Part shown: positions 35,154 through 44,785 of the stretch, in pieces
How the letters are laid out: every line of letters starts with the position of its first letter
Numbering within the stretch: the stretch's first letter is position 1
Origin: Verrucomicrobiia bacterium
Lineage (GTDB): Bacteria; Verrucomicrobiota; Verrucomicrobiia; Limisphaerales; JAEYXS01
DNA length: 64,000 nucleotides
Direction of reading: 5' to 3'
Assembly (NCBI GenBank): GCA_036405135.1
Contig: DASWYF010000009.1
Location: 1 to 64,000, forward strand
Program-made: the position numbers and the translations under genes
Notes under the pieces: model-generated
What the model was told of the DNA's origin: nothing
The model's input: only the letters and a program-made list of their open reading frames with translations
Databases searched by the model: none

Positions 35154-36089
35154 CTAGCGGCAGGAGGCGAACAATTCCCGCACCTGCTGGATATCTGAGC
35201 TGATCTGCTCCTTGAGGGCATCCAAGGATGGAAACCGTTGCTCATCCCGTAATTTCTCCACGAAGCTGAGTTCGATGGATTGTCCGTAAATATCGGCTGT
35301 GAAATCCAGCAGATGCGCCTCCACATGCAGCACCGGCTTGGGCTCGCGCAAAGTCGGGCGCATCCCGATATTCACCGCCGCCCGCCAGTTCTTGCCGCCC
35401 ACTTTTGCATGAGCCGCATAAACACCATTCGGCGGGGTCACGCGTCCACGCACATCCAGATTGGCCGTAGGAAAACCCAGTTTGCGCCCCACCTGATCAC
35501 CCGAGATGACTGCCCCTGCCAGCGAGTAATCTCTGCCCAGCAATTGTCCCGCCATGTCCAGTTCCCCTTTTCGAATCACCTCGCGGACGCGCGTGCTGCT
35601 CACCGCTTCGTTGCCCAAGGACACCGCTTCCAACCCATGAGCCGTGAAGCGCAGCTCCTTGCCCAAGTGCCGCAACAAAGCCACATCCCCGCTCCGCTTG
35701 TGACCGAAGACAAAATTCTCTCCTACACAAACACTGTGGACGCGTCCCAGATCACTTGCCAAGCCACGCACAAAGCTCTCTCCATCTACGCGACTGAACG
35801 CTTCATCAAATGGTAACAGTAACAATGCATCGGCACCGAGTGAACTGATCGCGTCGATGCGCTGCTGTTGCGTGTAGATAAGCGATGGAACGCGATCGGG
35901 CGCAATGACCTCTGCCGGATGCCGGTCAAAAGTGACGACAAGCGCGAGCCCTTCCTGCTGGCGCGCATCCGAGATGGTTTGCCGGATGACTTGCTGATGT
36001 CCGAGATGGACGCCATCAAAAAAACCGATGGCCAAAGACACTTTTCGTCCGCCAGTTTCCAGTTCGCGGGCGGAGCGAATAATCTTCAT
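35154..36089 (-). CDS. ribF: Bifunctional riboflavin kinase/FAD synthetase
   Basis: A 311-aa RibF making FMN and FAD from riboflavin. The N-terminal FAD-synthetase half has AIGFFDGVHLGHQQVI (nucleotidyltransferase HxGH-type motif) and VSSTRVREVIRKGEL. The C-terminal kinase half has GRKLGFPTANLDV, PPNGVYAAHAKVG and AVNIGMRPTL, ending in the FVEKLRDEQRFPSLDALKEQI helix. It is the last gene of the nusA-infB-rbfA-nrnA-truB-ribF cluster, 13 bp after truB. Confidence 0.95.
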   Translation of the reverse strand: MKIIRSARELETGGRKVSLAIGFFDGVHLGHQQVIRQTISDARQQEGLALVVTFDRHPAEVIAPDRVPSLIYTQQQRIDAISSLGADALLLLPFDEAFSRVDGESFVRGLASDLGRVHSVCVGENFVFGHKRSGDVALLRHLGKELRFTAHGLEAVSLGNEAVSSTRVREVIRKGELDMAGQLLGRDYSLAGAVISGDQVGRKLGFPTANLDVRGRVTPPNGVYAAHAKVGGKNWRAAVNIGMRPTLREPKPVLHVEAHLLDFTADIYGQSIELSFVEKLRDEQRFPSLDALKEQISSDIQQVRELFASCR

Positions 36090-36102
36090 GATTTTACGCA
36101 GC

Positions 36103-36816
36103 TCAGGTGAGTTTCAGGAACGGAATCACGCGGGCGGCAAACTCCGCAGGCTTCAAGACCAGGAGCTTGTCCAAGTGCATCGCATCCGCCACATCGAACT
36201 TGCCGGACACCGTGCGGCGCAACGTCGTGAGATGCGCCCCGCAACCAATCTTCTGCCCCAGATCATGCACCAGGCTGCGAACATACGTGCCCTTCGTGCA
36301 GGCCACACGAAACGTCGCCAGCGGTTCTTCGTAGGTAAGAAAACGATACGTGTAGATGTGGATCAAACGCGGCTTGCGCTCCACCTCCACACCTTTGCGC
36401 GCGAGCTTGTAGAGCGGCACACCATCCTTCTTGATAGCCGAAGCCATCGGCGGCGTTTGCAAGATATCACCCACGAACGTGTCCGCCTCTTGATTGAGGA
36501 TATCCAGCGTCATGGGCGGCACCGGCAAGGATGCCGTGAGTTCACCATCCACATCATAGCTGTCCGTGGTCTCGCCAAATTTGGCCGTCCCCTCATACAC
36601 CTTGTCATCAGACATCAGGCGTTCGGAAAGTTTCGTGGCCTTGCCCAGTACAAGGATCAGCAAGCCAGTCGCATTCGGATCAAGCGTGCCGCAATGACCG
36701 ACCTTCTTGATGTTAAAATAACGCCTCACCTCGTCCACCACATCGTGTGAGGTCATACCGGCGGGCTTGTCCACCAAGAGTGCGCCATCCAGCGCATCGA
36801 AATTCTGCAAACTCAT
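36103..36816 (-). CDS. truB: tRNA pseudouridine55 synthase TruB
   Basis: A 237-aa TruB converting U55 of the tRNA T-loop to pseudouridine. It has GALLVDKPAGMTSHDVV, the catalytic-Asp motif GHCGTLDPNATGLL and TPPMASAIKKDGVPLYKLAR, with the RSLVHDLGQKIGCGAHLTTLRR block near the end. No C-terminal PUA extension is present, as in short TruB forms. Its ATG overlaps the nrnA stop by 4 bp. Confidence 0.95.
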   Translation of the reverse strand: MSLQNFDALDGALLVDKPAGMTSHDVVDEVRRYFNIKKVGHCGTLDPNATGLLILVLGKATKLSERLMSDDKVYEGTAKFGETTDSYDVDGELTASLPVPPMTLDILNQEADTFVGDILQTPPMASAIKKDGVPLYKLARKGVEVERKPRLIHIYTYRFLTYEEPLATFRVACTKGTYVRSLVHDLGQKIGCGAHLTTLRRTVSGKFDVADAMHLDKLLVLKPAEFAARVIPFLKLT

Positions 36817-37802
36817 TTTGATTTTACTGCATCCAAAGCTTTGCGCACCGAAGCCAGCAGCTTGCGCTGCACTGAGAGCGGCTTGCCCTTGATCCGCGCA
36901 CCTGCAGCTGCCGGATGGCCGCCTCCACCGAACTCTTGCACAATATGGCTTACGTTCACCTCTTCCGTCTTGGAACGCAGACTCACCCGTGTGACTTCCG
37001 GTTCCAATTCCTCAAATACTATCGCCACTACCACCGGTTCAATATCGCGGATATGATCGATCAATCCTTCGCTATCCGCCGTCGTTGCACCTGTGCGCGC
37101 AAAGTCAGCGGGCTTCAACCAGAAGTAACCGATCTGGTCATCATGCGTGAGACGGAAGGAATTATAGACATGCCGTAACAAACGCACGCGGGAGATCGGA
37201 TACGATTGATACACCTCGTGGCAAATGCGCCCAAGTTCCGCACCAAACTTCACCAGCTCCGCCGCCGTGTGATACGTGGAAGGCCGTGTGGACGGATACT
37301 GGAACGAACCTGTATCCGTACTGACTGCCGTGAAGAGACAGTTGGCGATCGCCGGTGTCACCGGCCACTTCGCATCCTTCAACAGACGGAAAATCAACTC
37401 ACCCGAGGACGGCTCCTTCGGCGAGATCCAGTTGATATCACCATAGCGCGTGTTGCTGCCGTGATGATCGATGTTGATGAGGATACCACGGTCTTTGATA
37501 TGCTCCGTCACCGTACCGAGGCGCTCATAGCTCGCGCAATCCGTCGCGATGACACAATCAAACTTCTTCCCCCTCACCGAAGTGGAAACCACCTTGTCCG
37601 GGTCCAGGAAGGAAAGCTTTTGCGGCACCTTGTCCTGGTTCCAGCAGACAACATCTTTACCAAGCCCCTTCAGTGCCAGCGTCAAACCAAGCTGCGAGCC
37701 TATGCAATCACCATCTGGACGGATGTGGCCGACGATACAAAAAGTCTGGCATTCGCGCACCGTATCGATGATGCGCTGGACAGTTTTCGGAACGGATTTC
37801 AT
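36813..37802 (-). CDS. nrnA: DHH-family phosphoesterase (NrnA-like oligoribonuclease/pAp phosphatase)
   Basis: 329 aa. DHH motifs: VGHIRPDGDCIGSQLGL, ATDCASYERLG and NIDHHGSNTRYGDIN; the DHHA1 domain ends with FGGGGHPAAAGARIKG. NrnA enzymes degrade nanoRNAs and pAp. Overlaps with rbfA upstream and truB downstream (4 bp each, ATGA) show tight coupling in the translation-factor cluster, the usual place for this gene in several phyla. Confidence 0.9.
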   Translation of the reverse strand: MKSVPKTVQRIIDTVRECQTFCIVGHIRPDGDCIGSQLGLTLALKGLGKDVVCWNQDKVPQKLSFLDPDKVVSTSVRGKKFDCVIATDCASYERLGTVTEHIKDRGILINIDHHGSNTRYGDINWISPKEPSSGELIFRLLKDAKWPVTPAIANCLFTAVSTDTGSFQYPSTRPSTYHTAAELVKFGAELGRICHEVYQSYPISRVRLLRHVYNSFRLTHDDQIGYFWLKPADFARTGATTADSEGLIDHIRDIEPVVVAIVFEELEPEVTRVSLRSKTEEVNVSHIVQEFGGGGHPAAAGARIKGKPLSVQRKLLASVRKALDAVKSK

Positions 37803-38158
37803 GAAGCCGGATCGTTCTTCTTCTCCAGCTCCTCGATGATCTGGAGCACGCGGTCACCACGCTCGATGGAATCATCCACTACGAGGCGCAGGACCGGCGT
37901 GTAGCGCAGCACCACTTCCTTGCCCAACAGGCCTTGGATGTGTTTGCGCTCGGATTGAAGTTTTGCCTCACCATCCCGCTTCTGGTTTTTCGTGCCGATG
38001 ATGCTGAGAAAGACGGTGGCGTTCTGCAGATCGCCCGACACCTGCACATCGTTCACCGAAATGACCCCGTAATCATTCGTCGGAAATTCCCGGCGGATGA
38101 TCTCACCTAGCGCGCGCTTCAACAGCTCGCGCACCCGTGCTTCCCTGACTGATGCCAT
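37799..38158 (-). CDS. rbfA: Ribosome-binding factor A
   Basis: 119 aa from ATG 38158. RbfA assists late maturation of the 30S subunit. It shows MASVREARVRELLKRALGEI, the KH-like core GVISVNDVQVSGDLQNATVF and the LRYTPVLRLVVDDSIERG signature. A frame extending to 38404 runs into infB and gives an Arg/Ser-rich, atypical N-terminus, so I reject it. infB ends 22 bp upstream. Confidence 0.93.
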   Translation of the reverse strand: MASVREARVRELLKRALGEIIRREFPTNDYGVISVNDVQVSGDLQNATVFLSIIGTKNQKRDGEAKLQSERKHIQGLLGKEVVLRYTPVLRLVVDDSIERGDRVLQIIEELEKKNDPAS

Positions 38159-38180
38159 ATCGGAAACCAGCTTACACCGT

Positions 38181-40793
38181 TTACAGTTTCTGCGCCACCT
38201 TCTCCTGCGTGAAGCATTCGATGGTGTCACCAGTCTGGAACTCGTTGAAGCCGTCCAGACGGATACCGCACTCCATGCCGGAGCGCACTTCGTTGACTTC
38301 GTCCTGGAAGCGGCGCAGGGAGGACATGCCGCCTTCGAAGATGAGGTTCTTGCGGCGCATGACGCGCACCTTGCCCTTGACCAGACGGCCCGTGGTGACC
38401 GCACAACCGGCCACGCTGCCGCCCTTGGAGAGCTGGAATATCTGGCGCACTTCCGCCGAGCCCACGACCACGTCTTTGACGAGCGGGTCGAGCAGACCGG
38501 CCATACCTTCCTTCACCTGATCGATCAGCTCGTAGATGATGGAGTAAAGCTTGATCTGGATGCCCTCGCGCTTGGCCACATCCGACACACCGTTATCGAT
38601 GCGCGTATGGAAGCCGAGGATGATCGCCTTTGAAGCCGAGCAAAGCAGCACATCGGATTCTGTGATCGTACCCACTGCGTAATGGATGATCTCGAGGGAA
38701 ACCTTGTCGGACTCGATCTTATTGAGTGCATCCACGATGGCTTCGACAGAACCTTGCGTGTCCGCCTTGACCACGACCTTGAGCACTTTCGCCGAACTTT
38801 CGGCGAGCGTATCGAAAAGATTCTCGAGACTGACCTTCGGGCGCGCTTCCTGGGCTGCTTCGTCACGCGCTGCCTGGATACGTTTTCCAGCCTCTTCACG
38901 GGCCTGCTTCTCGTTCTCCAGCACGACGAACTCAGCCCCCGCGTCCGGCACACCATTCAATCCCAGCACCTTGACGGCGTAGGAAGGACCGGCGGATTGC
39001 ATGCGTTTGTCGTCCTCATTGATGAGGGCGCGCACCTTGCCGTAATTCTCACCGCACAGGATGACATCGCCCACCTTGAGCGTGCCCTTGCGCACCAGCA
39101 CCGTGGCGGTCGGACCGCCCGGTTGCAGACCGGACTCGATGACGTTGCCCTTGGCCTTGCGGTCCGGGTTCGCCTTGAGTTCCAGCAAGTCCGCTTGCAG
39201 CAGGATCATCTCCAGCAGCTTGTCGATGCCCAGCTTGGTCAGGCCGGAGCAATCCACATAAATCGTTTCACCACCCCAATCATCCGGCACCAAGCCCTTT
39301 TCCTGCAACTGCTGGCGCACCTTCAACGGGTTGGCATTCGGATGATCGCACTTGTTCACGGCCACGATGATCGGGACCTTGGCCGCCTGGGCGTGGCTCA
39401 AGGCTTCCAATGTCTGCGGCATCACACCGTCATTCGCCGCGACGACGAGGATGACGATGTCCGTGACGTTCGCACCGCGCGCACGCATGGCGCTGAAAGC
39501 CGCGTGACCCGGCGTGTCGAGGAACGTGATCTGTTGCACGTCACCCTTGCGTTCCGGATGCGGGAAAGAAATCGTGTAAGCACCGATGTGCTGCGTGATG
39601 CCACCGGCTTCACCTGCGGCCACGTCCGCCTTGCGGATGCTGTCGAGCAACGTGGTCTTGCCATGGTCAACGTGCCCCATGATCGTCACCACTGGAGCGC
39701 GCGGCTTGAGCTGCTCCGGCTTGTCGTGTTCATCGTCCTCGATCTTCTTGATCGGGGCATGCACCACACCGCCGCCGCGTTCGCGCTTCTCCAACTCGAA
39801 CTTCACGCCATGCTTGGCGCATAGACGCTTGGCAACATCTTCTTCGATGGCCTGATTGACGTTCGCAAAAACGCCCAGTTCCATCAGATCAGCGATCAAT
39901 TGGAACGGCTTGCGCTTGAGCTGCTCGGCCAGATCACGGACGACTACCGGCGCTTTCATCGTGATCACCGGCGCACCTGGAGGCAGCACTGGACCGGTAG
40001 GTTTCGCCGGAGCTGCGGGAGCCTGCCCCGGACGCTGACCGAATTGCTGGCCACGATTGCCGAACTGTCCACCACCCTGCTGATAACCGCCACCTTGACG
40101 GTCCTGACGACCACCACCAAAGCGTTGATCCTGACCGCGTCCCTGCCCTTGCTGACCGGGACGTTGCTGGCCGAACTGCTGACCCGGGCGTTGTTGACCA
40201 AATTGTTGGCCGGGACGTTGCTGGCCCTGTTGACCACCACGATCGCCCTGACGATTTCCCTGTTGTTGTGCAGGCGGAGGTGTCGGCGGAGCGGCCTTCT
40301 TGGGCAAGTTGATGAAACCGATCTTCTCGCCGATCTTTGGCCCCGCTTCCACCGGCGGCGCAGGCTTCACAGGTACAGGCGGAGGTGGCGGCTCCGCAGG
40401 CGCAACCAAGACTGGAGCTTCTGAAACAAATGGAGCTTCGGCTGGTTCCGCAACGGGTGCCTCGGCTGCTGGAGCTTGTTCTGCAGGAGCTTCGGCGGGT
40501 ATCTCCATGACCGGCTCTGGCGCAGACTCTTCTGCTACAGGCTCGGGTTGGGGTGGTGGTTCCGGCGGCGCGGAAATGATGACGACTGGCGCGGCTTCCT
40601 GAACCGGCGCTGGCGTGGCCGAAGGCGGCGGAGCACTTCCCGCCATCTGCTCTTCCAGATATTCTGCGGTGATCTTGTCGAGCGAACTGGACGCGACGCG
40701 CGCCTCGTTTATGCCGAGCTCTTTCGCCTTGGCAAGGACGTCCTTGCTTTCAAGTCCCAACTTCTTTGCAATGTCGTAAATACGAACCGGCAT
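38181..40793 (-). CDS. infB: Translation initiation factor IF-2
   Basis: 870 aa. An N-terminal IF2_N domain ([25 protein letters not shown]) is followed by a ~230-residue low-complexity linker: an Ala/Pro/Glu-rich part, then a Gln/Gly/Arg part with tandem GQQRPGQQF units. A second IF2_N domain ([20 protein letters not shown]) precedes the GTPase, with G1 GHVDHGKTT (~372), DTPGHAAF and NKCDHP. The C-terminal domains end in [15 protein letters not shown]-2 places initiator tRNA on the 30S subunit. It lies 91 bp after nusA. Confidence 0.97.
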   Translation of the reverse strand: MPVRIYDIAKKLGLESKDVLAKAKELGINEARVASSSLDKITAEYLEEQMAGSAPPPSATPAPVQEAAPVVIISAPPEPPPQPEPVAEESAPEPVMEIPAEAPAEQAPAAEAPVAEPAEAPFVSEAPVLVAPAEPPPPPVPVKPAPPVEAGPKIGEKIGFINLPKKAAPPTPPPAQQQGNRQGDRGGQQGQQRPGQQFGQQRPGQQFGQQRPGQQGQGRGQDQRFGGGRQDRQGGGYQQGGGQFGNRGQQFGQRPGQAPAAPAKPTGPVLPPGAPVITMKAPVVVRDLAEQLKRKPFQLIADLMELGVFANVNQAIEEDVAKRLCAKHGVKFELEKRERGGGVVHAPIKKIEDDEHDKPEQLKPRAPVVTIMGHVDHGKTTLLDSIRKADVAAGEAGGITQHIGAYTISFPHPERKGDVQQITFLDTPGHAAFSAMRARGANVTDIVILVVAANDGVMPQTLEALSHAQAAKVPIIVAVNKCDHPNANPLKVRQQLQEKGLVPDDWGGETIYVDCSGLTKLGIDKLLEMILLQADLLELKANPDRKAKGNVIESGLQPGGPTATVLVRKGTLKVGDVILCGENYGKVRALINEDDKRMQSAGPSYAVKVLGLNGVPDAGAEFVVLENEKQAREEAGKRIQAARDEAAQEARPKVSLENLFDTLAESSAKVLKVVVKADTQGSVEAIVDALNKIESDKVSLEIIHYAVGTITESDVLLCSASKAIILGFHTRIDNGVSDVAKREGIQIKLYSIIYELIDQVKEGMAGLLDPLVKDVVVGSAEVRQIFQLSKGGSVAGCAVTTGRLVKGKVRVMRRKNLIFEGGMSSLRRFQDEVNEVRSGMECGIRLDGFNEFQTGDTIECFTQEKVAQKL
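40085..40260 (-). repeat. Tandem repeat in infB linker (GQQRPGQQF units)
   Basis: Coding repeat with unit ~27-30 bp; on the protein it gives three to four copies of GQQRPGQQF or close variants between residues ~185 and 235. Such Gln/Gly/Arg linkers in IF-2 are variable and disordered. Confidence 0.6.
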
Positions 40794-40884
40794 ATTATAA
40801 ACTTTTCTCTCGTCTCTTCCGCTACCTTCGACGTTCTCATGATCACCCCGGCCATCTTCATCAGATGACCGCTGTCACATTGAT

Positions 40885-42153
40885 TTACTTGCTGTCGCCC
40901 AATAGACGGCGGCGCAACGATTCAGCCTGCACCGAGTCCATAATGGACTGGGCGCGGTCTGCGATCTGCGGGATCGCCTGCAAATCACCGAGTTCAGCCT
41001 GCATGAGCGCATCGAATCCCAAGAAACCTTGATGCACAAGCACATCCGCATCTGCGGCAGAAATACCAGGGATGGAAGCCACTTCTTTCACCGCCCCAGC
41101 CACCTTCTGCTCAAAACCCACCGTCGTCACCTGCTCCTGCTGGATGTCCACATGCCAGCCCGTCAGCTTCGAGGTCAGACGCGCATTCTGCCCACGCTTG
41201 CCAATGGCCAAGGATAGCTGATCCTCGCTCACCAGGATGCGCACGCGGCGGCTGTTCTCATCCACTTCAAAGTTCTTCAACTGGGCTGGCGCCAGCGCGT
41301 TCGTGATGAACGTGCGGATATTCGCATCCCACTTGATGATGTCCACCTTCTCGTTGTTGAGTTCGCGGACGATATTCTTCACGCGTTGACCGCGCAGACC
41401 GACGCATGCACCCACGGGATCCACCTTCGAATCACGGGAGTAAACTGCCAGCTTCGTGCGGAAGCCCGGCTCACGCGCCACCGACTTGATCTCCACGGTG
41501 CCATCGCTGATCTCGGAAACTTCGAGCTGGAACAGCTTCACCACAAATTGCGGGTCAGCCCTTGAAAGGATGATCTCAGGCCCATGATTCGTATGCTCCA
41601 CCGCCTTGACGAAACAACGGATACGCTCGCCCACCTGATACTCTTCGATCGGCACGCGCTCACGATTCGGCATCAACGCCTCGTAGCGGCCCAAATCCAC
41701 AATCACATCCGATCGCTCGAACCGGCGGACGACACCGCTCACGATGTCTCCCGTGCGATCCTTGAACTCGGCGTAGATCAAATCTTTTTCCGCGCGACGC
41801 ACCTGCTGGAGCAGTGCCTGCTTGGCATACTGCGCCGCGATACGGCCGAAACCCGTCGGAGTCACTTCCACCTCAAGCTCTTCACCGATGGCCGCATTCG
41901 GATTGATCCGGCGGGCATCGATCAGGGAAATCTGGTCATGCTTGGAGATGACTTTGTCCGAAACGATCAAACGTGCAAAAGCTTGGATATCACCGGTTTT
42001 CGGATTGATGCTGCAACGCAACTCACGCGCTGGTCCGACGGCCTTCTTGGCCGCCGACACCAACGATTCTTCCACCGCAGTCACCAGAGTCTGCTTGCTA
42101 ATGCCCTTCTCTTTTTCCCAGTACTCTAAAATGGTCAAAAATTCGGCGTTCAT
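40885..42153 (-). CDS. nusA: Transcription termination/antitermination factor NusA
   Basis: 422 aa. N-terminal RNA polymerase-binding domain (1-~125), S1 domain with GDIVSGVVRRFERSDVIVDLG, two KH domains with GACVGLRGQRVKNIVREL and AIGKRGQNARLTSKLTGW, and a C-terminal helix-hairpin-helix segment (SIPGISAADADVLVHQGF). It opens the nusA-infB-rbfA-nrnA-truB-ribF cluster. A rimP gene normally precedes nusA in bacteria but none is seen here. The leader carries a terminator-like hairpin. Confidence 0.96.
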   Translation of the reverse strand: MNAEFLTILEYWEKEKGISKQTLVTAVEESLVSAAKKAVGPARELRCSINPKTGDIQAFARLIVSDKVISKHDQISLIDARRINPNAAIGEELEVEVTPTGFGRIAAQYAKQALLQQVRRAEKDLIYAEFKDRTGDIVSGVVRRFERSDVIVDLGRYEALMPNRERVPIEEYQVGERIRCFVKAVEHTNHGPEIILSRADPQFVVKLFQLEVSEISDGTVEIKSVAREPGFRTKLAVYSRDSKVDPVGACVGLRGQRVKNIVRELNNEKVDIIKWDANIRTFITNALAPAQLKNFEVDENSRRVRILVSEDQLSLAIGKRGQNARLTSKLTGWHVDIQQEQVTTVGFEQKVAGAVKEVASIPGISAADADVLVHQGFLGFDALMQAELGDLQAIPQIADRAQSIMDSVQAESLRRRLLGDSK

Positions 42154-42188
42154 AAGACTGCTGTCCGTTCTCTCCCCATCAGGGGAAT

Positions 42189-42218
42189 AAAAAAGTCGGC
42201 AGAATTTATCTCCGACTT
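42189..42218 (-). terminator. Terminator-like hairpin in the nusA leader
   Basis: On the minus strand AAGTCGG (42218-42212) pairs with CCGACTT (42199-42193) across a 12-nt loop, followed directly by T-rich TTTTTTATT. It lies 35 nt upstream of the nusA start, between it and the likely promoter, so it could act as an attenuator. Confidence 0.55.
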
Positions 42219-42253
42219 ACGCTCACGCTGGCCGACCCAGCATTAAATCGTTT

Positions 42254-42287
42254 TGTATAAGGTAAAAATCGTTAAAGGGAGCGTCAA
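42254..42287 (-). promoter_or_regulatory. Possible nusA operon promoter
   Basis: TTGACG (42287-42282 on the minus strand) and TATACA (42259-42254) are both good boxes, but the spacer is 22 bp, longer than normal. Treat as tentative. Confidence 0.25.
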
Positions 42288-42570
42288 GCGTCAATTGCCC
42301 GACCGCACCTTCCAACGGCTTTCACCTAAAACCATCGTAGAACCATCAATAACACCATTTTGCGACAAGACCAAGCATTAAAAGCAAAAGCAACTAACCC
42401 AAGACGCATTCGGATACAGCCCGCCGCACAACACCTCCCCTTTCTTCCAACTGGAGGCCGAACTTCGGTTAGTCGGAGGACAGGAGTTACTCATCGGCAA
42501 ACCCATGGACAAAACTAACCACCCCATCGAACAAACTTACCGCCCTCCCTCCCCCAACCTCACGGCGATG

Positions 42571-42960
42571 TCAGAGCTCGCGTTTGAGAAGGTTTAAGGC
42601 CAGCCGCCGCAAGGTGGCGAGGTTTTCGCCGGCATGGCCAGTGCGGGCGAGGCTGCGGTCTTCGCCGCATTGCCCGTTCAAGCACCCACTCCACGCTCCA
42701 GTGCCAGCGCAAACGGTTGGGCTCCCACCGGCAGGCTGCTCAAGTAGTAACGGCGTTCCCTCGCGGGCGGCTGGTCGCCCCCCCGCTGCTGCACACTTTC
42801 CTCCACCCACACACTCCGCACCCCCGCCCATTGGCAAACCATTCATGTCCACGCTCTGCCAGTAACGCATGAAACATTCCTGAAAGTCCTTCGGTTTGAG
42901 CGCGGCAAACACGCGATTTCGCCGTTATCCGCTTCCCCAACAAGCCTTCTGCTCTCCTTT
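42571..42960 (-). pseudogene. Decayed ISAs1-family transposase fragment
   Basis: On the minus strand two parts of an ISAs1/H-repeat transposase can be read in sequence. An N-terminal piece has VFAALKPKDFQECFMRYWQS. After a gap comes a C-terminal piece with EDRSLARTGHAGENLATLRR and LALNLLKREL. Between them a segment RWHWSVEWVLE is in another frame. The central catalytic region is missing, so this is a deleted, frameshifted remnant, not an active element. I found no terminal inverted repeats. Confidence 0.7.
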
Positions 42961-42971
42961 GCGGCCATTCC

Positions 42972-43035
42972 CCATCTGTATTTTGTCTGCTCATCTGTGG
43001 CTAAAAAACTCTCAGTGTTTCCGTGGTGATCTCTA
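42972..43035. repeat. Dispersed text-like repeat (family C)
   Basis: CATCTGTATTTTGTCTGCTC then ATCTGTGGCTAAAAAA and GTGTTTCCGTGGTGATCTC. It matches phrases at 15139-15275 and 17047-17090. Confidence 0.6.
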
Positions 43036-43040
43036 GACGC

Positions 43041-43072
43041 AAAAAGTCCCCGGATAGAAAATCCATCCGGGG
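43041..43072 (-). terminator. Intrinsic terminator of the tol-pal-tat operon
   Basis: CCCCGGAT (43048-43055) and ATCCGGGG (43065-43072) form a perfect 8-bp stem with a 9-nt loop. On the minus strand it is followed by ACTTTTT. It lies about 50 bp after the tatC stop. Confidence 0.8.
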
Positions 43073-43123
43073 AATTGTCTCAATTCATTCATTGCGGCGC
43101 TCACCATCACCGCCGCTCACCAC

Positions 43124-44617
43124 TTACTTGCCTTCGCGCTCGGCTTTCGCTGCAGCCGCTTCCTCACGCAGATCGCGACGATGCCAGATATACGCCACCA
43201 AGATGCTGATCTCATAGAGCAGATACAACGGTGCCGCCATCAGCAACATGGTGAACGGATCACCTGTCGGCGTCACAAAGGCCGAGATCACCAGCAAGAT
43301 GACGAACATATAAGAACGGAAATCTGCCAGCTTGCGATAGCTCAATAGCCGGATCTTAACCAGCGTCAGGATCAGCACCGGCAATTCGAAGCAAATGCCC
43401 ATGCCCACCAGGAATTTGCACATGAAGCTGATATACTCCGCTGCGCGCCATTGTTCGGAGACAAAACCCATCCATTCCGCGATCTCCGCCGTGGCAAACA
43501 ACGTGATCTTCATCAACAAGAAATAGCAGAAGACCACACCGGCAAGGAACAAGCCCGCACCGATGCTCACACCCTGCACCAGCCACTTCCTTTCCTTGGG
43601 CCGGAGCGCCGGCATCACGAACTGTCCGATGAACACCAGCACGAAAGGCAACGCCAGCGCCACACCGCCATACAGCACGATGTCCAGCATCACCGCGAAC
43701 ACCTCACCCGGCCCCATGATGCTGACATCGATATGCTTATGCGGACCTTTTGGCGGATTCGGATTATATTCGAATCCCAATACAACATTCGTTCCAATCT
43801 GCATGGGCACGAGGTTGAAGGACATCACCTTGTTCGTCCCCATGTTCACCGGTTTAAAAAAATGATTGGTGCTCACCGGCAACCACATCTCATTCGTGCC
43901 CAAGGTCAGCTGCACCATAGGTGGTTGCTCGCCAACCGTGATCTCATTGGCCAGAACCAGCGGATACTTCAATATCGACACGATCATATTCCCCGCCACC
44001 AAACAAACCACCGCGCTCACCAGCAGTGCGGCCACGCACTTGACTAGCATCCAGCGCAGATCTTCCAGATGATCAATGAACCCCTTTATCGGGCCGCCGT
44101 ATCCCTCCTCTTCATCACTGTTACCGCTTCCATCTCCACCATCAGAACCCGTGCCGGTTGGCGGCACCCACCCTCCACTGCTGCCATGACCATGATCTTC
44201 TCCCTGATAATGATAAGGATCATTATGATACTGGTCGTGATGCGGGTCATCATGATGATGATAGTCATCGTGATGATAATCCGTTGTCTCCTGATGAAAC
44301 GGATTGTCCTCTTCAGTAGCACGATGTCCCGGTGTGATCTCTATCGTGGGAGAAGATGCGGACTCAACCGGAGCAGATTCCGTATTGGCAGTTTCATCAG
44401 CACTTTCAGACTCCTTTGCCGTCTCTTTTTTAGACTCATCGGCAACAGGCTTGTTCTCCATTGTCGGAGCAGCGGCGTCTGGCCTGGTTTCGCCAGTAGC
44501 GTTTTCGTCAGCAATAGGTGCAGCGGAATCCCCCCGTGCCACTATGTCGCTGGCCGGTTGGATCTTGATCCCTGGAGACGAACTCCCCGTCTCGGAATTT
44601 TTGCCCTCGGATGCCAC
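43124..44617 (-). CDS. tatC: Sec-independent translocase TatC with long His-rich N-terminal extension
   Basis: 497 aa, about twice the family's usual ~250. The TatC core starts near residue 176 with FIDHLEDLRWMLVKC (conserved Glu185) and has six membrane helices, with PGEVFAVML after the first loop and FELPVLILTLVKIRLLS near the end. Two oddities stand out. The first is a ~175-aa acidic, disordered extension with a His/Asp/Tyr-rich block at 108-144. The second is a first periplasmic loop of ~85 residues, with repeated GTN motifs, much longer than usual. The start ATG 44617 is supported by an open, well-composed frame, but a shorter start near the core cannot be excluded. It ends the tat cluster. 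Confidence 0.9.
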   Translation of the reverse strand: MASEGKNSETGSSSPGIKIQPASDIVARGDSAAPIADENATGETRPDAAAPTMENKPVADESKKETAKESESADETANTESAPVESASSPTIEITPGHRATEEDNPFHQETTDYHHDDYHHHDDPHHDQYHNDPYHYQGEDHGHGSSGGWVPPTGTGSDGGDGSGNSDEEEGYGGPIKGFIDHLEDLRWMLVKCVAALLVSAVVCLVAGNMIVSILKYPLVLANEITVGEQPPMVQLTLGTNEMWLPVSTNHFFKPVNMGTNKVMSFNLVPMQIGTNVVLGFEYNPNPPKGPHKHIDVSIMGPGEVFAVMLDIVLYGGVALALPFVLVFIGQFVMPALRPKERKWLVQGVSIGAGLFLAGVVFCYFLLMKITLFATAEIAEWMGFVSEQWRAAEYISFMCKFLVGMGICFELPVLILTLVKIRLLSYRKLADFRSYMFVILLVISAFVTPTGDPFTMLLMAAPLYLLYEISILVAYIWHRRDLREEAAAAKAEREGK

Positions 44618-44785
44618 GGAAGATTTTTGTGCCCGTTGAAACGCTCCGGCTGCCCATGCGTATATCCATGGTGCAGCCGAAGCAGAATCAGTCAGTTTAC
44701 TCGTGCCTGGTGAGTCGCGTAAGGATTTAAACCTGGCATTGATGCCTTAAAGAACATCATGACAGACCAACCCCGCGAACGGACA

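Larger units (their letters stand above)
42154..43123. other. 970-bp interval: nusA leader, IS remnant, repeat and terminator
   Basis: No intact gene. From left to right it holds the nusA leader hairpin, a tentative promoter, a stretch 42300-42570 in which I see nothing, the decayed transposase at about 42571-42960, a text-like dispersed repeat at 42972-43035, and the terminator of the tol-tat operon. Confidence 0.6.

Noticed and set aside
37799-38404. Longer RbfA starting inside infB
   Set aside because: The added 82 residues are Arg/Ser/Ala-rich and overlap the conserved C-terminus of IF-2 in another frame; ATG 38158 gives the normal RbfA start.
40085-40260. CRISPR-like spacing in a repeat array
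   Set aside because: The repeats are in frame, code for GQQRPGQQF units of IF-2 and have no unique spacers.
44209-44290. Non-coding ATGATG/CATCAT repeat
   Set aside because: It is the coding DNA of the His/Asp-rich block in the TatC extension, in frame with TatC.
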